Shown here: piece after piece, positions 22,335 through 29,976 of the stretch | How the letters are laid out: every line of letters starts with the position of its first letter | How positions within the stretch are numbered: position 1 is the first letter of the stretch | Source of the DNA: an uncultured bacterium | GTDB lineage: Bacteria; Bacillota; Clostridia; Oscillospirales; Acutalibacteraceae | Assembly: GCA_934875675.1 (NCBI GenBank) | Contig: CAKXIK010000019.1 | Coordinates: forward strand, 1-47,915 | DNA length: 47,915 bases | Direction of reading: 5' to 3' | The notes under the pieces: model-generated | The model's input: the letters and a program-made list of their open reading frames with translations, nothing else | Databases searched by the model: none | What the model was told of the DNA's origin: nothing | Translations under genes and position numbers: made by a program

Positions 22335-23180
22335 ATGTTATATTCTTACCAGGACAGTGGGCTCTATTTTCATCATTCCATGGATCAGTCCCCAAGCGAA
22401 GCGCAATTTGTGATGCATGCACATGAAAACTGCGAGCTTTACTGCTTTTTGCGCGGCGAAGGGACTTATTTTGTAGAGGGCAATGAATACCGGCTTTCTC
22501 CCGGGTGCATTCTGATTATGCGTCCCGGCGAAACACACAAGGCACAGCTTTCACCGTTGCATCCATATGAACGGGTGGCAATTCATTTTCCGCCCAAACT
22601 TCTTGCGCAAATCGATGCACAGGAGGAGCTTTTGGTGCCGTTTTATGAGCGCCCTGTCGGCAAAATGAATCTTTATCGTCCCGAACAGTACGATGCATCA
22701 TTTGTGAGTGCGTGCTTTGATGCAATGACGCATCCCGCAGGAGAAAGCGATGCGGCCCGCAGACTGGCAGTGGTGTGCAATTTGCCGCCCGTACTGATGG
22801 AGCTGCGCCGCACATTTGCAACCATTTACCACGGAGATAACGCCCTGCCCGAGGATGCAGCACAGCCGCAAACCCGAATTGGCAGCGTGGTGGAATATAT
22901 CAACAGCAATCTGACTGCAGACTTGAATCTCAGTGACCTTGCTTCGCGTTTTTATGTCAGCAAGTCGTATCTGAATCAGCAGTTCCGGCAGGTGACGGGA
23001 ACAACCGTCTGGAATTACATCCTGCTCAAACGGCTGATGATTGCGCGTGCAGCCATCCGCGAGGGAGCAGCCGTAACCGATGCTTTTGCCCGCAGCGGGT
23101 TTACCGATTATTCCGCGTTTTACCGCAGATACCGCGATCGGTTCGGCGTTTCCCCAAAGGATGATCTGCCCAAAAAATAA
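22335..23180 (+). CDS. AraC-family transcriptional regulator with N-terminal cupin
   Basis: A 281-residue regulator. The N terminus is a cupin sensor (about 20-110: HAHENCELYCFLRGEGTYFVEGNEYRLSPGCILIMRPGETH). The C terminus holds two helix-turn-helix units (about 190-281: VVEYINSNLTADLNLSDLASRFYVSKSYLNQQFRQVTGTTVWNYI and DAFARSGFTDYSAFYRRYRDRFGVSPKDD). Start at 22335 chosen because AAAGGG lies 8 nt upstream; an upstream GTG at 22311 is less likely. It is divergent from uxuA, so it probably controls the hexuronate operon, sensing a sugar through the cupin. Confidence 0.88.
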   Translation: MLYSYQDSGLYFHHSMDQSPSEAQFVMHAHENCELYCFLRGEGTYFVEGNEYRLSPGCILIMRPGETHKAQLSPLHPYERVAIHFPPKLLAQIDAQEELLVPFYERPVGKMNLYRPEQYDASFVSACFDAMTHPAGESDAARRLAVVCNLPPVLMELRRTFATIYHGDNALPEDAAQPQTRIGSVVEYINSNLTADLNLSDLASRFYVSKSYLNQQFRQVTGTTVWNYILLKRLMIARAAIREGAAVTDAFARSGFTDYSAFYRRYRDRFGVSPKDDLPKK

Positions 23181-23183
23181 GTA

Positions 23184-24350
23184 TTATTTTGCGCCGTAGG
23201 ACCCCGCAGTGGAGGCGGTTACTTCAGCCACCTCATCTTTGTGGCGGGAAGTCCGGATGCGCTGCTGCAATTGCTCATAATAATGGTCCTCATCAAGCGG
23301 AAGTTCAACCCAACGATCACCCTCCCAGGAGCTGAGGAAAGCGGCGTTGCTGATGGTAAGCCCGTTGATGCCCTCTTCGCCCGGGGCAAGCAGCGCAGAA
23401 CCGTCCAGCAGAGCATCAACATAGTTGTTGAGGATGCCGACGTGCATAGGAATTTTCCCTTCCAGGGGAAATTCCTCGGCAGTTGCTTCCGGTGTACCGA
23501 AGATTTTGTCTGTTTCAAAGCAGAATTTTCGCTCGGGTACGCTCAGCTTCCAGAACGTGAGTTTGTTGTCCTCAATCACAACCTTACCGCGGTCACCGCT
23601 GATTTCCAGGCGGTTTGTGCCAGGGCATTCCGCAGTGGTGGTAATAAAGCTGCCGGTTGCGCCGTTGGGATATTCTGCATAGATTGTGACGTCGTCTTCC
23701 ACTTCAATATCGTGGTATTTCCCAACGTAGCAGGAAGCACGAATTCGGCTGGGCATTCCGAAAATCCATTGCCACAAATCCAGGTTGTGTGGACACTGAT
23801 TCAGCAGTACGCCGCCGCCCTCGCCTGCCCAGGTTGCGCGCCAGCCGCCGGAGTTGTAATATGCCTGCGAACGGTACCAATCGGTAATAATCCAGATGCA
23901 GCGTTTCAGTTCGCCCAGTTCGCCGCTTTGCACCAGCTGCCGTGCTTTTTGATAAAGCGGGTTGGTGCGTTGATTGTACATGATTCCGAACAGCTTTCCG
24001 CTTTGCTTTGCCGCTTCGTTCATTTCGCGGACAGCCTTGGTGTAAACACCGGCGGGTTTTTCTGTCAGAACGTTCAGTCCCGCGGCAAATGCCTCTTTGG
24101 CGATTACCGGGTGAAGATAATGCGGTGTTGCAATTAATACAACATCCACCAGACCGCTGCCCAGCAGCTCGTGATAGTCGGTAAACGCGGCGGCAGTCGG
24201 ACAGACTTTTTGCGCTGCCTCCAGACGATCCTGCTTCAAATCACAAATTGCAGTCAGCTCTGCGCGGGCAACTTCATCGCCGGAAATCCATTGAACGTGA
24301 CTGGAACCCATATTGCCAAGACCAATTACGCCAAAACGGACTCGATCCAT
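23184..24350 (-). CDS. Gfo/Idh/MocA family oxidoreductase
   Basis: A 388-residue NAD(P)-dependent sugar dehydrogenase or isomerase. The Rossmann domain starts RVRFGVIGLGNMGSSHVQW (glycines 10, 12, 15) and includes VLIATPHYLHPVIAKEAFAAG and the catalytic LTEKPAG. The C-terminal alpha/beta domain has GGWRATWAGEGGGVLLNQCPHNLDLWQWIFG, whose His-x-x-Asp fits the substrate-binding region. Start at 24350 chosen because AGAAAGGA lies 12 nt upstream; an ATG 12 nt earlier would sit on the Shine-Dalgarno. It ends 3 nt from the convergent AraC gene. Substrate unknown; the location suggests sugar-acid metabolism. Confidence 0.87.
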   Translation of the reverse strand: MDRVRFGVIGLGNMGSSHVQWISGDEVARAELTAICDLKQDRLEAAQKVCPTAAAFTDYHELLGSGLVDVVLIATPHYLHPVIAKEAFAAGLNVLTEKPAGVYTKAVREMNEAAKQSGKLFGIMYNQRTNPLYQKARQLVQSGELGELKRCIWIITDWYRSQAYYNSGGWRATWAGEGGGVLLNQCPHNLDLWQWIFGMPSRIRASCYVGKYHDIEVEDDVTIYAEYPNGATGSFITTTAECPGTNRLEISGDRGKVVIEDNKLTFWKLSVPERKFCFETDKIFGTPEATAEEFPLEGKIPMHVGILNNYVDALLDGSALLAPGEEGINGLTISNAAFLSSWEGDRWVELPLDEDHYYEQLQQRIRTSRHKDEVAEVTASTAGSYGAK

Positions 24351-24387
24351 AGTTGTGACCATTCCTTTCTGCTTAACCACAAATTTG

Positions 24388-24415
24388 AAGTTTGAAAGAT
24401 TTATTTTTCAAACTT
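24388..24415. promoter_or_regulatory. Perfect 10-bp inverted repeat upstream of the Gfo/Idh gene
   Basis: AAGTTTGAAA (24388-24397) and TTTCAAACTT (24406-24415) form a perfect inverted repeat with an 8-nt AT spacer, about 40 nt upstream of the Gfo/Idh start. On minus no U tract follows, so an operator or leader hairpin is more likely than a terminator. Confidence 0.5.
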
Positions 24416-24566
24416 TCTCCCCCTATTGTCATTTTCTGAATGCGCATTGGTTCCCCTATGTTATCTTTAGTGTATCTCAATTGCTTTGGCAATTCAATTG
24501 TTAAAAAGAGCAAGAAACATTGCTAAAATAAATTTATTTGCTTTTATTTTGTAACCACTTTGTAAT

Positions 24567-24595
24567 TTGACATAATTTAGGTGATATGACATAAT
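24567..24595 (+). promoter_or_regulatory. Promoter of the vanW-dltA-dltC operon with direct repeats
   Basis: TTGACA (24567-24572) and CATAAT (24590-24595) are separated by 17 nt, a strong sigma-A match. The nonamer TGACATAAT occurs twice, at 24568-24576 and 24587-24595, exactly 19 nt apart. It overlaps both promoter boxes, a layout compatible with a tandem-repeat response-regulator site or with chance repetition of promoter-like sequence. Confidence 0.65.
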
Positions 24596-24664
24596 AAACT
24601 TAATATAAACGCGGTAAACGAAGCCGTTCAACAGGTCTGCTGCGTTCAAAAGGGATGATGGGGC

Positions 24665-25525
24665 ATGGTGAAGCAAAAACGTAAATTGTTTTGTGAGTTT
24701 GGTCCCGTTTGTTATCAGATTGCAGCCGCAAAGGAATGCTTGCGGCGTACGGTTTCCGACTGTGTTCGCAGGGTCCCGCTGGCAAAAAACAAGGACAGCC
24801 GGCTTTTGCCCGAGGTGTGGAAAAGCCATTCTTCCGTTTTGATTCGTCAATTGGTGGGAGTAGACCCCGACTTGCAGAAAAGCAAGGTTAAAAACCTGTG
24901 GATTGCGGGGCAAAAACTGAATGGTCTGGTGGTTTGGCCGGGTGAAGTGTTTTCATTTTGGAAAACAGTGGGGCGGTGCACAAAACGGCGCGGATACCAG
25001 CAGGGAATGACGATTCTGGTGGATCATGTGGGGAGCGGGATCGGCGGAGGACTTTGTCAGATGGCGAATCTGATTCATTATATGGTGCTGCACACACCGC
25101 TTGCTGTGACAGAACTGCACCATCACAGCGATGCACTTTTTCCCGATTCCGGACGGCACGTTCCGTTTGGCACAGGCACCTCGGTGTTTTATAAAAATGT
25201 GGATTATCGTTTTTGCAATACAACGCAGTATCCGGTTCAACTGCACATTTGGCAGGATGATGAATTTCTTTACGGAGAGCTGCGCAGTATTTGCCCGTTG
25301 GGAGAAAAATACCGCCTGGAGGAGCAACAGAGCGGGTTTGTTGCCGAAGGTGAGGATTGGTATCGCGTGAGTGAAGTTTACCGCACGGTTACCAACCGAC
25401 AGACAGGTGAACAGATTCGGCGAGAGCTTATTTTAAAAAATCACTCCCGCGTGCTTTATGATTCCGGGTTAATTCCATCGGATCAGATTTTGAAACGGCT
25501 GGATTGCAAGAATCTGCAGGCCTAA
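24665..25525 (+). CDS. vanW: VanW family protein
   Basis: A 286-residue protein of the VanW family, named from VanB-type vancomycin clusters; its biochemical function is unknown. Conserved blocks are LLPEVWKSHSSVLIRQLVGVD, NGLVVWPGEVFSFWKTVGRCTKRRGYQQGM, GIGGGLCQMANLIHYMVLHTPL (about 125-146, with Cys131) and ELHHHSDALFPDSGRHVPFGTGTSVFY. There is no signal peptide or membrane helix, as in classical VanW. No vanH, vanA/B or vanX genes are nearby. It is instead followed 30 nt later by dltA- and dltC-like genes, pointing to a role in envelope D-alanine chemistry. Confidence 0.88.
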   Translation: MVKQKRKLFCEFGPVCYQIAAAKECLRRTVSDCVRRVPLAKNKDSRLLPEVWKSHSSVLIRQLVGVDPDLQKSKVKNLWIAGQKLNGLVVWPGEVFSFWKTVGRCTKRRGYQQGMTILVDHVGSGIGGGLCQMANLIHYMVLHTPLAVTELHHHSDALFPDSGRHVPFGTGTSVFYKNVDYRFCNTTQYPVQLHIWQDDEFLYGELRSICPLGEKYRLEEQQSGFVAEGEDWYRVSEVYRTVTNRQTGEQIRRELILKNHSRVLYDSGLIPSDQILKRLDCKNLQA

Positions 25526-25555
25526 GCAATTGGGTCACGAAAAGAGGGATCAGCC

Positions 25556-27052
25556 ATGATTTTTCAACAGATTCGGCAGGCTTTTTTGCATGGTGCAGAG
25601 AAGCCTGCATTTCGTTGTGCACAGGGGACAATTTCTTATGAACAGTTGGGAAAGGCGACCGAGGCATTCAGATTGCAGGCACAACCTTTATACGGCAAAG
25701 GGCCAATTGTGATCTGGGGCAAAAAACAATGTTTTTTCCCTGCAGCAATTCTGGGGTGTGCTTTTGCGGGGGTGTGCTATCTTCCGGTAGAAAGCAGCAC
25801 TCCCCTGCTTCGGCTGCAATCCCTGCTGAGTGAAGCAAAACCCTGTGCCGTGTGGGCGTTTGATTTCTTTCCCTGCGCCGCGCCGTGTCCGGTTTTAAAT
25901 GCTGCAGAAGTGCAGGCCGGAAACGAATTTCCGCCGGAAGTAAATTTTCCGGGCAACTCCGTGCTTTATCAGCTCTATACCTCGGGAAGCACCGGTGTTC
26001 CAAAAGGCGTTGCCATTACAAGAGATAATCTTAATTGTTTTGCACGGTGGATGCAGTCATGGTGCAAGCCAACCCCAACGGTAATTATCAATCAGGCATC
26101 CTTTTCATTTGATCTTTCGGTTGCCGATTTTTATCAGGCGTTTTCAACCGGAGCCTGTCTGGTTGCGCTGGAGTCGGAGGTGCAGCAAAATTTTTTAAAC
26201 CTGTTTTCGGTTCTTGGGCAAAGCGGTGCGCAGTTAATGGTGTGTACGCCGTCATTTGCCTCAATGCTGTTGTCGGATAAATCCTTTGAACGAGCATGGA
26301 TGGAGGAGCTTTCTGCCATATTTTTTTGCGGTGAAACGCTGCATACAGAAACCGTGCGTGCTTTGTGGAAGCGTTTTCCGGGAATACGCATTATCAATGC
26401 ATATGGTCCCACAGAATGCACCGTAGCTGTAACGGCGGCAGAAATTTTGCCAGAGCATTTAGAAAAAGACTCCCTACCCGTTGGAACCGTTCGACCCGGA
26501 ACCTCCGTTCTGATTTGCTCACAAAGCAGCATTGGCGGACACAAGAAAATTCTCCCTCTGCCTGATGGAACAGAAGGAGAGATTGTCATTCAGGGGGAGG
26601 GTGTTTCCCCCGGTTATACCAATGTGAAGTCAGCAGCGTTTGACGTGCTGGATGGTGCACCTGCTTATTTTACAGGAGACCGCGGATTTTTGAAGAATAA
26701 TCTGCTTTACTTTTGTGGCAGGGCAGACCGCCAGGTTAAGCTGCACGGCTTTCGCGTAGAGCTTGATGATGTGGAAATGAATCTTTTGGCGCTGCCCCAA
26801 ATTGCACAAGGGGCCGTTGTTGCCGAAAAGGATGATTACGGTGCCGTAAAACGGCTCCGGGCATTTGCAGTATTGCATCCGGATGCAGATTGTTCAGCAG
26901 CAGCAGTGCGCAAAAAACTATCCGAACGGCTTGCCGCATATATGGTACCGGTGGTGATGCTGATTGACAAAATGCCGCTCAATCAAAATGGAAAGATTGA
27001 CCGAGACGCTTTGCTGGATATCAGCAGACGTGGAAAGGAAGCTTTGCGATGA
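25556..27052 (+). CDS. dltA: D-alanine--carrier protein ligase, DltA-like
   Basis: A 498-residue adenylating enzyme close in length to DltA, which activates D-alanine and loads it on DltC for teichoic-acid D-alanylation. Adenylation motifs: A3 YTSGSTGVPKGV (141-152), ASFSFDLSVADFYQAFSTGACL (family block), TPSFASMLL, FFCGE with Cys258 matching the DltA active-site cysteine, A5 NAYGPTECTV (281-290), A7 YFTGDRG, A8 GRADRQVKLHGFRVELDDVE and A10 NQNGKIDR with catalytic Lys480. The Cys258 region supports D-alanine specificity. It overlaps the carrier gene by 4 nt. dltB and dltD are absent from the window. Confidence 0.82.
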   Translation: MIFQQIRQAFLHGAEKPAFRCAQGTISYEQLGKATEAFRLQAQPLYGKGPIVIWGKKQCFFPAAILGCAFAGVCYLPVESSTPLLRLQSLLSEAKPCAVWAFDFFPCAAPCPVLNAAEVQAGNEFPPEVNFPGNSVLYQLYTSGSTGVPKGVAITRDNLNCFARWMQSWCKPTPTVIINQASFSFDLSVADFYQAFSTGACLVALESEVQQNFLNLFSVLGQSGAQLMVCTPSFASMLLSDKSFERAWMEELSAIFFCGETLHTETVRALWKRFPGIRIINAYGPTECTVAVTAAEILPEHLEKDSLPVGTVRPGTSVLICSQSSIGGHKKILPLPDGTEGEIVIQGEGVSPGYTNVKSAAFDVLDGAPAYFTGDRGFLKNNLLYFCGRADRQVKLHGFRVELDDVEMNLLALPQIAQGAVVAEKDDYGAVKRLRAFAVLHPDADCSAAAVRKKLSERLAAYMVPVVMLIDKMPLNQNGKIDRDALLDISRRGKEALR

Positions 27053-27381
27053 AACAGAATACAGCGCTTGAACAGGAGTTGCTGCAATTGCTTGCCCGCG
27101 TGTGTGGCGATGATTGTTTTTTGCAGGATTGTGATGTTGACCTGCTGGAATCGGGAATTCTGGATTCTTTGGCGCGGGTGGAATGGCTCAATGCAGTAGA
27201 AGATCAATTTGGAACGGCACCGCAGCCAACGCAGATTCCCCCGGAAGTGTGGCACAACGCCCAGAAACTCGTAAGATTGTGCGAATCGTTTCTTGCAGAG
27301 AAAACTGCAGCTGAGATCACGGCACAGCGGGAGAATCCTCTTCTTCCGGCGACGGAGAAAGCTGGGGTAAAAACCGAATAA
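27049..27381 (+). CDS. dltC: D-alanyl carrier protein, DltC-like, with C-terminal extension
   Basis: A 110-residue acyl-carrier-type protein. The phosphopantetheine site is Ser40 in LLESGILDSLARVEWL; DltC proteins have the very similar LFETGLLDSMGTVQLL. The following FGTAPQPTQIPPEVWHNAQKLVRL also matches the DltC helix III region. Classical DltC is about 78 residues; here a Glu/Ala-rich tail of some 30 residues is added, the last 65 nt of which lie antisense over the end of the MFS gene. ATGA overlap with dltA indicates coupled translation. Confidence 0.75.
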   Translation: MKQNTALEQELLQLLARVCGDDCFLQDCDVDLLESGILDSLARVEWLNAVEDQFGTAPQPTQIPPEVWHNAQKLVRLCESFLAEKTAAEITAQRENPLLPATEKAGVKTE

Positions 27382-28678
27382 TCAGGATGGCGCAGATCAG
27401 ATTCAGCACACCCTGTACAATTACAAGCAACTGAACCGCCGTCAATTCAGAGCCGAATAGCCATACGGTTTGCCCGTTCATTCCTTTAATAAAGAGTGTT
27501 CCGATAAACTGACCAAAGAATGCAACGAGATTTGCCATCAGGAAGTAAAACGACATGTAATAGGTCTGATCCTCGCGCGGGGTGTTGATGTACGGAAAAT
27601 TAGCCCATGTCAGGTTTAGCCCCACACCAAGCGCGTGCTGGCAAATGCGAACGAGCGGGTAAAGCCAAATGCAGTTTCCTTCGCTGATGAATGCGGATGC
27701 AAATACCGTGGGAACATTCATAAATGCAGCAATCGCAAAGGTTTTGAACCAGGACTGATGCTTGAGTACGCGCTGCCAGTATGGCGTTAAAATCAGCAGG
27801 AAAAAGCCGTAAATAAACGACAGTACATTAATCATTGTCACACCCGTGTGTGCGGTGTTGAGCAAATAATAAGTCCACGAGGATGCAGGCAGGTTGGCAA
27901 GGAACGTCCAGAATGCGATCAGGCCCATCGTCAACACAAATTTGCGGTTGCGAAACGGCAGCCGAAATACATTGAGCAGCCGGATGCGGCTTTCTCGGTG
28001 GGGATACGCATATTCCCGCGGTAGTGCAAGAAAGGTGACATCTGCCGCAGCAAGGCAAAAGCCCGCCAGACGCAGAATTGTCAGCACCGTTGCCTCATTG
28101 GGAGAACCGCGCAGCGAATCGGCAAGCAAACCCGAGCCAATCAGCGCAACTCCGGAGAGCAGTGCGGTAATCATCTGCTGATAGGAAAGATATCGTGCGC
28201 GAACCGAGTTTGGAATAAAGTTCAGATGCCAGACCGAATATCCGCTCGTGAACAGATTATTCACCAGACTTGCAATGAACACCACTGCACCAAAACAGAA
28301 CAGCTTTGCGCCCTGATCCTTGATGACATACGGTAAAAAAGTAAGGCCCAGAATATTAATGATATAATAGGCAAGCCTGCCGCCAGCCAGAACCCAGCGC
28401 CGCTTTTGGAATCGCTCCAGAATCATGGGAGAAAAGATGCTGAAGCAGGAGGCAATCAACGGCAAAAAGGTGATCACACCGGCATCGACAATAGAAAAAT
28501 TGTTAACCGTTAAAAATGCGGTATAAAGGGTTCCTGCGGTTAAATCAGAGACCAGCGTGGAAAGAACTGCCGAGGCGAGCATGCAGCAGCGTCCCTTAGC
28601 TTTTTCGTCATGCCAGTTGAAAACGGTAAACAAATCCAGATAGCGCAGGTTTCTCAGCTTTGGGAGCTTCATTGCCAT
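27317..28678 (-). CDS. MFS transporter
   Basis: A 453-residue integral membrane protein with about 12 hydrophobic helices and the loop patterns of the major facilitator superfamily (for example SPMILERFQKRRWVLAGGRLAYYI between helices 2 and 3, NSVRARYLSYQQMI, and FINTPREDQTYYMS-like cytoplasmic segments). The start at 28678 is chosen for the AAGAGGG 8 nt upstream; the upstream TTG frame lacks support. Substrate not predictable. The gene has a strong own promoter with a palindrome between the boxes and a terminator-like hairpin in its leader, so it is probably regulated independently of the facing vanW-dlt operon. Confidence 0.82.
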   Translation of the reverse strand: MAMKLPKLRNLRYLDLFTVFNWHDEKAKGRCCMLASAVLSTLVSDLTAGTLYTAFLTVNNFSIVDAGVITFLPLIASCFSIFSPMILERFQKRRWVLAGGRLAYYIINILGLTFLPYVIKDQGAKLFCFGAVVFIASLVNNLFTSGYSVWHLNFIPNSVRARYLSYQQMITALLSGVALIGSGLLADSLRGSPNEATVLTILRLAGFCLAAADVTFLALPREYAYPHRESRIRLLNVFRLPFRNRKFVLTMGLIAFWTFLANLPASSWTYYLLNTAHTGVTMINVLSFIYGFFLLILTPYWQRVLKHQSWFKTFAIAAFMNVPTVFASAFISEGNCIWLYPLVRICQHALGVGLNLTWANFPYINTPREDQTYYMSFYFLMANLVAFFGQFIGTLFIKGMNGQTVWLFGSELTAVQLLVIVQGVLNLICAILIIRFLPQLSPSPEEEDSPAVP

Positions 28679-28701
28679 ATGGAAATCCCTCTTTTCCAAA
28701 T

Positions 28702-28757
28702 AAAAACGGCCGCATTTTTGTAAAGCATTAAAAATTAATGATACAAAAATACGACCG
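28702..28757 (-). terminator. Terminator-like hairpin in the MFS leader (candidate attenuator)
   Basis: Read on minus, bases 28757-28742 pair with 28722-28707 over 16 positions (two G-U wobbles), with an inner ATTAA/TTAAT helix, followed by a TTTTT tract at 28706-28702. It lies between the promoter at 28800-28828 and the start codon at 28678, about 24 nt before the start. Confidence 0.6.
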
Positions 28758-28799
28758 GCAAATTTGCATTAACAAAAATCAATATCTGATTTCAAGGTC

Positions 28800-28828
28800 A
28801 TTATAGCGAATCGATTCGGTAAAGTCAA
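28800..28828 (-). promoter_or_regulatory. Strong promoter of the MFS gene with palindromic operator in the spacer
   Basis: Read on minus, TTGACT (28828-28823) and a perfect TATAAT (28805-28800) are separated by 17 nt. The spacer holds a perfect 12-bp palindrome, CGAATCGATTCG (28807-28818), a classical repressor position. Confidence 0.78.
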
Positions 28829-29021
28829 GCGCGTTAGAGAAGAAACCGGCAAAGTTTCAAGAGTTTGTCGGAAAGCCAGTGGATGCTACAAATTTTAAAA
28901 ATTAAATTGTAAAATACGACTGAAAATTACGCTTGGCAACAACCGTTTTCTGTTTTTACTTGCGGGTGCTGCATAGCTGTGGTAAAATAAAATGCATATG
29001 GAAAAGAAAGGGGTGTTCGGC

Positions 29022-29273
29022 TTGCTCACAAGAAAATTCGGCTTTACGCTGGAGGTAGATATTCACGGAATGCGCGTTATGCAGGCGCAGGATGAGCTGG
29101 AACGGCTGATTGCCCGCTGCGGAAGTGATGTGCATGAAATCGTTGTAATTCACGGCTATCACGGTGGAAATGCGCTCCAGAACATGGTGCGTAATGATCT
29201 GCACAGCACAAAGATTCTGCGAAGAGAGCTTTCGCTCAATAACGGTCAGACCGTGCTGATTTTGCGGCACTAA
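29022..29273 (+). CDS. Small Smr-domain protein
   Basis: An 83-residue protein consisting almost only of an Smr (MutS2 C-terminal type) domain: LEVDIHGMRVMQAQDELERLI with the conserved Asp-x-His-Gly, then VHEIVVIHGYHGGNALQNMVRNDL matching the HGxGxxxLr turn. Smr domains bind or nick branched DNA or RNA. The TTG at 29022 is chosen because GAAAGGGG lies 8 nt upstream; an ATG at 28992 is in frame but lacks a Shine-Dalgarno. Its stop overlaps the convergent yfbR stop. Confidence 0.75.
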   Translation: MLTRKFGFTLEVDIHGMRVMQAQDELERLIARCGSDVHEIVVIHGYHGGNALQNMVRNDLHSTKILRRELSLNNGQTVLILRH

Positions 29274-29863
29274 TTTTCTTGCGAAGGGGAGCTTTGCTCG
29301 TCGAGTGTCAGAGAATAGGACGGAAGGAAGTTTTCGCAGAAAAAGCTTACGCTTTGCAGGGTGCTTTTTTGCAGTGCATTGCGGAGAGAAACCTCCGCGC
29401 TGGCAAAATCCTGATTCCCCATCCGCTGCTCTTCAATGCACTTAATTAGGGCAGAAAGCTTGTCGGCTGCTTTCACAATCTCCTTTTCTCGCCCTTCCTC
29501 GCGCAGCAGCGGGTCATAAATTGCCCGAAGCTCCTGCGGAAGCATTGCAAGCAGCCGATTAGCGGCGGCGTTTTCCACATTCCGATAAGCTTCGCGCAAT
29601 TCGGTGCTATAATATTTTACAGGGGTCGGCAAATCACCGGTAATGATTTCGGTGGTATCATGAAAAAGTGCCAGAGCGGCTGCGCGGTCAGGGTCATAAT
29701 CCCCGCCAAAATACTGGTTTTCAATCACCGCAAGCGCATGTGCCAGCACGGCGGTTTCGTGGCTGTGCTCACTCAGGCTTTCGTGGTGTGTGTTGCGCAT
29801 CAATCCCCAGCGGTTGATGTGCTTCATGCGTGAGGTCATGGCAAAAAAATGATGATTTTTCAT
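29270..29863 (-). CDS. yfbR: 5'-deoxynucleotidase YfbR (HD domain)
   Basis: A 197-residue HD-domain phosphohydrolase that dephosphorylates deoxyribonucleoside 5'-monophosphates. It aligns by eye with E. coli YfbR along its length: HHFFAMTSRMKHINRWGLMRNTHHESLSEHS, FGGDYDPDRAAALALFHDTTEIITGDLPTPVKYY, and FLPSYSLTLDE at the end. Metal ligands H33, H68, D69 and D134 are in place. Convergent with the Smr gene, with a 4-nt overlap of the ends. Confidence 0.93.
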   Translation of the reverse strand: MKNHHFFAMTSRMKHINRWGLMRNTHHESLSEHSHETAVLAHALAVIENQYFGGDYDPDRAAALALFHDTTEIITGDLPTPVKYYSTELREAYRNVENAAANRLLAMLPQELRAIYDPLLREEGREKEIVKAADKLSALIKCIEEQRMGNQDFASAEVSLRNALQKSTLQSVSFFCENFLPSYSLTLDEQSSPSQEN

Positions 29864-29976
29864 TTTGCGGTCTGTCCTTTCGGAAGATGATGGTCTGCCG
29901 TTTCAAGATCAATTGGCATTACGCGGCAAGGCAAGCCGTCAAGCAATTGCTTGTAATTTTTGAGGGGATGCAGAAG

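Noticed and set aside
24665..27381. A vancomycin-resistance cluster
   Set aside because: Only vanW is present; no vanH, D-Ala-D-Lac ligase, vanX, vanY or VanRS genes lie in the window.
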